Assembly (NCBI RefSeq): GCF_947500265.1
Contig: NZ_CANMRN010000010.1
Span: 41,189-105,188, forward strand
DNA length: 64,000 nucleotides
Source: an uncultured Psychrobacter sp.
GTDB lineage: Bacteria > Pseudomonadota > Gammaproteobacteria > Pseudomonadales > Moraxellaceae
Direction: 5' to 3'
Positions 59,750 to 64,000 of this stretch are shown here, piece by piece. The notes below the pieces were generated by a model. It made no database searches, was not told the origin of the DNA, and was given only the letters and a program-made list of their open reading frames with translations. Numbering within the stretch: position 1 is the first letter of the stretch; every line of letters begins with the position of its first letter. The position numbers and the translations under genes were made by a program.

Positions 59750-60121
59750 TTATTTTAGTTCAACAGTTGCACCAGCTTCTTCAAGTTTCTTTTTCAACTC
59801 TTCAGCTTCAGCTTTAGATGCGCCTTCTTTGATTGGAGCTGGAGCGCTTTCAACCAAATCTTTCGCTTCTTTTAGGCCAAGACCAGTAGCTTCACGTACG
59901 GCTTTAATTACGCCAACTTTCTTCTCGCCAAAGCTGGCAAGAACTACGTCAAACTCGTCTTTTTCTTCAGCAGCAGCAGCAGCAGGACCAGCAGCAGCAG
60001 GTGCAGCAGCAACAGCAGCTGTTACGCCGAATTTTTCTTCCATGTCGCTGATTAACTCAACGATATCCATTACTGACATTTCAGCGATTGCATTTAACAC
60101 GTCATCTTTAGATAGTGCCAT
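59750..60121 (-). CDS. rplL: 50S ribosomal protein L7/L12 RplL
   Basis: 123 residues with the dimerisation domain (about 1-33), an Ala/Pro-rich hinge ([23 protein letters not shown]) and the C-terminal factor-binding domain ([56 protein letters not shown]). It is the stalk protein that recruits elongation factors. It follows rplJ by 120 bases; L10 and L7/L12 form one complex. Confidence 0.98.
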   Translation of the reverse strand: MALSKDDVLNAIAEMSVMDIVELISDMEEKFGVTAAVAAAPAAAGPAAAAAEEKDEFDVVLASFGEKKVGVIKAVREATGLGLKEAKDLVESAPAPIKEGASKAEAEELKKKLEEAGATVELK

Positions 60122-60241
60122 GAGAACTCTCCGTTATCTGATAAAAATTAATTGATTCTAATATCGCCTTGATTGCTTGCCTAATGTGACAATAAAATGC
60201 AACCAAAATTAGCGATGTTAAAGTTACGTTAAAACAAGCAA

Positions 60242-60769
60242 TTAAGCAGCTTCTTTTGCGTCTTTGATTGCCGCTACAGTGCGAACGAACTTGCCAGGAA
60301 CAGCGTTCATAGTCTGGACAAGCTTGGTCACTGGTGCATTCATAGTAGCCATCAAGATAGAGATTGCTTCGTCGCGAGTTGGTAGCTTCGATACGCGCTC
60401 TAGCTCTTCTGGACCATAAACTTCACCACCGACTGATACTAATTTGGTCTCTAAAGCTTTGTTATCTTTGCTGAAGTCGAAAACGACTCGAGCAGCAGAT
60501 CCCAAATCTTCCATAGAGAAAGCCAAAAGTAGTGGACCAGTCATACGGTCTGACATGCTCTCAAACTTAGTGCCTTCAAAAGCGCGTTTTGCTAGTGTAT
60601 TTTTTACCACTTTCAAAACAACACCTTTATCACGAGCTTGTTCGCGCAGCTTAGTAAGCTGTGCAACACCAATACCGTGATATTCGGCAGCTACTGCTGA
60701 GTAAGCATTAGCAGCAACTTCAGACACTTCAGCCACAACTTGTTGTTTTTGTTCTAGCGTTAATGCCAT
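60242..60769 (-). CDS. rplJ: 50S ribosomal protein L10 RplJ
   Basis: 175 residues. The start MALTLEQKQQVVAEVSEVAANAYSAVAAEYHGIGVAQLTKLREQARDKG and KVVKNTLAKRAFEGTKFE match L10, with the C-terminal helix that holds L7/L12 dimers at the end. L10 also binds its own leader RNA to repress rplJL in other bacteria. The 457-base leader before it contains a suitable stem. AAGGAG lies close before the start. Confidence 0.97.
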   Translation of the reverse strand: MALTLEQKQQVVAEVSEVAANAYSAVAAEYHGIGVAQLTKLREQARDKGVVLKVVKNTLAKRAFEGTKFESMSDRMTGPLLLAFSMEDLGSAARVVFDFSKDNKALETKLVSVGGEVYGPEELERVSKLPTRDEAISILMATMNAPVTKLVQTMNAVPGKFVRTVAAIKDAKEAA

Positions 60770-61226
60770 AAGTTGACTCCTTTAATCTTATCAATCGACT
60801 TATAATAAAAGTGCCAAAAACAAGGTTTTTATGCGCTCAAACTGTAAGCTAAGACTGACTTGATACGACACATTACCAGTGGATTCAATTAATAAAAAAA
60901 GCATCTACTGGTAACGACTGATTACGGCACCGTTATCAGAATGACGTTGAGTAATAGTTTGAAGGTTATAAATAACCTTATCGCCCTATTCGCTCGTGTC
61001 TTAAACTGTGTGGGCCACCGTCTGCGTAGGACAACTAAGATTTTCATCTGTCGTCGATTAACAAAAGTGACTTATTATCATAAGCAACTATCCGAAGATA
61101 GCTGACTATAACTCTAAACTACTCTCTACCTACGGTCTTAGACAGCGTAGCAAATACTACGCTGACCTAATTCTTTAAAAACTGTTTGTGTTTATCATTC
61201 AAAATATTTGAAGATAAAAACTTTAA
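60770..61226 (-). promoter_or_regulatory. rplJ leader, L10-type autoregulatory region candidate
   Basis: 457 bases between rplA and rplJ without a gene. On the minus strand, arms TTACCAGTAGAT (60903-60914) and ATCCACTGGTAA (60873-60884) pair with one G-U mismatch around an 18-base T-rich loop. In many bacteria this spacer carries the L10(L12)4 binding structure that controls rplJL translation. The upstream part (60950-61200) may hold a separate promoter. Confidence 0.5.
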
Positions 61227-61928
61227 TTATTTAGCAGTACGATAAGGAACAGCGTCGATCGTTAGACCTGGACCCATCGTGCTAGACAAGGTAATTTTCT
61301 TAATGAAAGTACCTTTAGAAGTAGCAGGCTTAGCACGCTTTAGATCAGAAAGAATCGCTTGCGCGTTTTGCTCGATTTGATCAGCAGTGAAACCAACTTG
61401 GCCGATAGTTGCATGGATGATACCAGCTTTATCAACACGGTACTGAGCCTGACCAGCTTTCGCATTAGTCACAGCTTCAGCAACGTTTGGCGTTACCGTA
61501 CCAACTTTAGGGTTAGGCATTAGACCACGTGGGCCTAGGATAGTACCTAACTGACCAACAACACGCATAGCATCTGGAGCTGCGATAACAACATCAAAGT
61601 CCATGTTACCGGCTTTGATTTGCTCTGCTAGGTCTTCAAAACCAACGATGTCTGCACCAGCTTCTTTAGCGGCTTCAGCAGCAGCGCCTTGAGCGAATAC
61701 AGCAACGCGTTTGGTTTTACCAGTACCAGCAGGTAGGTTGGTTGCACCACGAACTACTTGATCAGATTTACGTGGGTCAACGCCCAAGTTTACCGCGATA
61801 TCGATAGACTCTTTGAATTTTAGCGCTGGCAAATCGTTTAGGATTTGAACCGCTTCTTCAATAGTGTACTGTTTTTCGTTATCAATACGGCTTTGAATTT
61901 CTTTTTGACGTTTGGTTAGCTTAGACAT
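61227..61928 (-). CDS. rplA: 50S ribosomal protein L1 RplA
   Basis: 233 residues, matching the usual L1 length. It has [35 protein letters not shown] near the N-terminus and [15 protein letters not shown] in the middle, both L1 signatures. L1 forms the mobile stalk at the ribosomal E site and represses its own operon by binding the mRNA in E. coli. The ATG overlaps the rplK stop by one base (TAATG), which fits translational coupling of rplK and rplA. Confidence 0.98.
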   Translation of the reverse strand: MSKLTKRQKEIQSRIDNEKQYTIEEAVQILNDLPALKFKESIDIAVNLGVDPRKSDQVVRGATNLPAGTGKTKRVAVFAQGAAAEAAKEAGADIVGFEDLAEQIKAGNMDFDVVIAAPDAMRVVGQLGTILGPRGLMPNPKVGTVTPNVAEAVTNAKAGQAQYRVDKAGIIHATIGQVGFTADQIEQNAQAILSDLKRAKPATSKGTFIKKITLSSTMGPGLTIDAVPYRTAK

Positions 61929-62359
61929 TATACACCCTCCACGGTAATACCCATTGAACGTGCAGTACCAGCGATGGTACGGACAGCAGCGTCAAGATCA
62001 GCTGCAGTTAAATCTGCATTCTTAGTCTTAACGATGTCTTCTAGTTGTGCACGGTCAACTTTACCAACTTTAGCAGTGTTCGGTGTACCTGAACCTTTAG
62101 CAATACCAGCAGCCTTACGTAGTAAGTATGCAGCTGGTGGTGACTTCATGATGAAGGTAAAAGATTTGTCGCTGTATACTGTGATCTCAGTTGGGATCGG
62201 TAGACCTGGCTCTTGGCCTGAGGTCGCAGCGTTAAATTCTTTACAGAACGCCATGATATTCACGCCTTTCTGACCCAAAGCTGGACCAATAGGTGGTGAA
62301 GGATTTGCTTTGCCTGCAGGCACTTGCAGTTTGATGTAACCATCAATCTTCTTAGCCAT
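61928..62359 (-). CDS. rplK: 50S ribosomal protein L11 RplK
   Basis: 143 residues, the standard length. [44 protein letters not shown] is the canonical L11 N-terminus, and the C-terminal RNA-binding domain has the [14 protein letters not shown] end. L11 shapes the GTPase centre on 23S rRNA and is needed for the stringent response signal through RelA. It overlaps rplA by one base, and nusG lies 90 bases upstream in transcription. Confidence 0.98.
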   Translation of the reverse strand: MAKKIDGYIKLQVPAGKANPSPPIGPALGQKGVNIMAFCKEFNAATSGQEPGLPIPTEITVYSDKSFTFIMKSPPAAYLLRKAAGIAKGSGTPNTAKVGKVDRAQLEDIVKTKNADLTAADLDAAVRTIAGTARSMGITVEGV

Positions 62360-62449
62360 GATACTCTCCTAAATGGGTGATAGCGCCAAATCAACGTGGT
62401 ATACACCTAGTTGACTAACAGCTCCCCGGTTGATGAATTTTTTGCTAAT

Positions 62450-62980
62450 TTAGTCTAGTTTTTCGACTTTACTAAATTCAAGCTCAACCTGCGTAGGTCG
62501 ATTAAATACGTTTACCGTTAGATGTAGCTTAGACTTCTCGTAATCCACTTTTTCTACCAACCCTTTAAAGTCAGTAAATGGACCATCAATAACCAACAAC
62601 TCTTCGCCTGGCTCAAATAGAGTCTTAGGACGTGGGTCAGTCTCAGTCTGGTTCAAACGGTTTAAAATGCGATCAGCTTCTACTTGCGTAATCGGTGCAG
62701 GCATCTCAGGCGTACCACCGATGAAGCCCATAATACGAGGACAGTCTTTTACGATGTGCCAAGTATTGTCGTTCATTTCCATTTGGATCAATACATATCC
62801 AGGAAAGAACTTACGCTCACTCTTACGTTTTTTGCCGTCTTTCATTTCGACGACTTCTTCAGTAGGAACCAATACATCACCGAATGACTCAGCAAAGTCA
62901 CTACGATTAATACGATCAGTTAATGAACGTTGTACTTGTTTTTCATATCCTGAAAACGCTTGGACAATATACCAACGCAT
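62450..62980 (-). CDS. nusG: Transcription termination/antitermination factor NusG
   Basis: 176 residues. The NGN domain begins [20 protein letters not shown]; the sequence [52 protein letters not shown] follows, and a KOW domain lies at about 125-150 ([35 protein letters not shown]). NusG binds RNA polymerase, Rho and S10, coupling transcription and translation. It is 71 bases downstream of secE and 90 bases upstream of rplK, the conserved secE-nusG-rplKAJL order. Confidence 0.98.
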   Translation of the reverse strand: MRWYIVQAFSGYEKQVQRSLTDRINRSDFAESFGDVLVPTEEVVEMKDGKKRKSERKFFPGYVLIQMEMNDNTWHIVKDCPRIMGFIGGTPEMPAPITQVEADRILNRLNQTETDPRPKTLFEPGEELLVIDGPFTDFKGLVEKVDYEKSKLHLTVNVFNRPTQVELEFSKVEKLD

Positions 62981-63051
62981 ATCACGCTCCTGATCATTAT
63001 AAATAAGTCGTTATGAGTAAATATCTCGCTAATAGTCACTAATACGTGCTA

Positions 63052-63537
63052 TTAACCGATAAAGATACCAACGAACCAATTAAAAAAGTTATCCAATAAC
63101 CAAATAAAGAAACCGGCAATCGCAATCACGACAATCACTTGCCATGTATATTGAAAGGTTTCGTCTTTACCTGGCCATGTCACTCGGCGAAGCTCAACGG
63201 CAGCGTCTTTTAACAATATTTTAAAAGCACGGCCTTGATGCGTTAGCGCCAAGCAGACTAATGCAAATACAACAAGTGCGACAATAATACCAATACGTAC
63301 CCAAACGTCGTTGGCAGGTTGCCAATAGCCCGGTAAGTATTGATTTACTAGAGTCGCACCGATTAATACAGCTGCGGCAAGTAGCCACAAAATCAAATCT
63401 TTTATTGAGCCAGTCTTAGCCACTTCAACAGCAGTAGTACCGCTAGCTGAAATATGCTTATTTTTAGACAGCATTCCACCAGCAACCGCCTTGGCATCAG
63501 ATAACTTAGTCTCGAGGTTATCTTGATCATTGCTCAT
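63052..63537 (-). CDS. secE: Preprotein translocase subunit SecE
   Basis: 161 residues with three membrane helices: about 47-67 (LILWLLAAAVLIGATLV), 80-102 (VRIGIIVALVVFALVCLAL) and 131-160. The conserved amphipathic segment before the last helix (ELRRVTWPGKDETFQYTW) is the SecE hallmark. The three-helix form resembles E. coli SecE (127 residues), but the N-terminus is about 30 residues longer and polar. SecE clamps SecY in the SecYEG channel. It is the first gene of secE-nusG, downstream of tRNA-Trp. Confidence 0.96.
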   Translation of the reverse strand: MSNDQDNLETKLSDAKAVAGGMLSKNKHISASGTTAVEVAKTGSIKDLILWLLAAAVLIGATLVNQYLPGYWQPANDVWVRIGIIVALVVFALVCLALTHQGRAFKILLKDAAVELRRVTWPGKDETFQYTWQVIVVIAIAGFFIWLLDNFFNWFVGIFIG

Positions 63538-63588
63538 AAAGAACTCGCTTCGGAGATGGTGGGGTACAACAAAGATGTGATAAGAAGA

Positions 63589-63664
63589 TGGCAGGCGATG
63601 TAGGACTCGAACCTACAACCCTCGGTTTTGGAGACCGATGCTCTACCAATTGAGCCAATCGCCT
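63589..63664 (-). tRNA. tRNA-Trp (anticodon CCA)
   Basis: The minus strand forms a full cloverleaf: acceptor arms AGGCGAT/ATCGCCT, a D arm with AGCTC, anticodon loop TCTCCAAA with anticodon CCA, and a T arm with GGTTCGAGTCC. The CCA end is encoded. The spot between secE and the upstream tuf gene is the usual place for it in gammaproteobacteria. Confidence 0.95.
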
Positions 63665-64000
63665 ATGGGTGTAAAGGACAGCATTATACAATATTTAGCA
63701 TAGAATGCAAGCCTTTGACGGTAAAATTATTAATTTTACCTGATTTTGCACTGTAGCAATCTAAAATAACTGCTAGTGTTAAGTGCAGCGATAATATAAC
63801 AAGCTATGCTGCAGATTACAATATGCTATCTAACAAATAATTGTCTCTATCATGGATATTGCAAATCTATTAATACACGCTAGGTATAATTCTTTTTTTA
63901 GTAGTGAATCAACTTTGCCCAATAAAAAAAGCCACCCTAAATAGGATGGCCTTTTTTATGACTAACTCATAAGCTCATTGCTGAGACTTAAGGATTAGTT
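63665..64000 (-). other. Region upstream of tRNA-Trp to the window end
   Basis: 336 bases without a gene. It holds the terminator at 63924-63957 and, by synteny, the promoter of tRNA-Trp-secE; a tuf gene is likely to lie just beyond 64000, which the window does not show. Confidence 0.4.
63924..63957 (-). terminator. Terminator of an upstream gene (probably tuf)
   Basis: AAAAAAAGCCACCCT pairs with AGGATGGCCTTTTTT, with one mismatch, around AAAT. It has T-runs in both directions and would stop minus-strand transcription entering from beyond the right edge. Confidence 0.75.

Overview
The window looks like a chromosomal segment of a Psychrobacter-type gammaproteobacterium (Moraxellaceae). This is judged from moderate-to-low GC, AT-rich spacers, Moraxellaceae-like protein sequences, the pilMNOPQ-aroK-aroB-SPOR cluster and the secE-nusG-rplKAJL-rpoBC cluster next to tRNA-Trp. 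No database search was possible, so genus is inference. No rRNA, intact insertion sequence, prophage or CRISPR array was seen.

Layout. 1-4.4 kb (minus strand): the start of a bile acid:sodium symporter-family transporter with a hairpin-rich leader, two YbjQ-family proteins, a YecA/YgfB-family protein, a small very acidic protein and an Smp/YtjB-like membrane protein. 4.9-10.7 kb (plus): serB, a DUF368 polyprenyl-phosphate translocase candidate, a small membrane protein, an SCP2-like lipid-binding protein, bioB and hemJ. 10.8-19.4 kb (minus): a secreted NlpC/P60-like protein, a small membrane protein, rph, two tandem fadD paralogues and a VWA-domain lipoprotein. 19.9-22.2 kb: parC (plus).

22.2-26.1 kb is the one accessory-looking part: AT-rich, with an unknown membrane protein, a decayed short repeat, three tandem paralogues of a divergent BLUF-like blue-light sensor protein, each with similar leaders and related terminator hairpins, and a secreted PEBP-like protein. 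26.4-31 kb holds a Cof-type HAD phosphatase, a short-chain dehydrogenase, an orphan PotD/PotF-like polyamine-binding lipoprotein and an FUSC-family membrane protein.

31.3-37.4 kb is gltBD (glutamate synthase) with a long, probably structured leader. 38.3-46.8 kb is the type IV pilus alignment operon pilMNOPQ followed by aroK, aroB and a SPOR protein in the damX position. It is transcribed away from the penicillin-binding protein gene ponA/mrcA (47.0-49.6 kb). After a small unknown gene, 50.5-63.7 kb carries rpoC, rpoB, rplL, rplJ, rplA, rplK, nusG, secE and tRNA-Trp, all on the minus strand, with two notable regulatory spacers: the L10-type leader before rplJ, and a 764-nt rplL-rpoB spacer with a terminator and a long hairpin.

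Most of the window is conserved housekeeping sequence. The best candidate for something under-described is the three-copy BLUF-like cluster, whose copies keep the photoactive Tyr and Gln but have changed other flavin-pocket residues and share a conserved C-terminal tail. Structured leaders before gltB and before the window-edge symporter are secondary leads.
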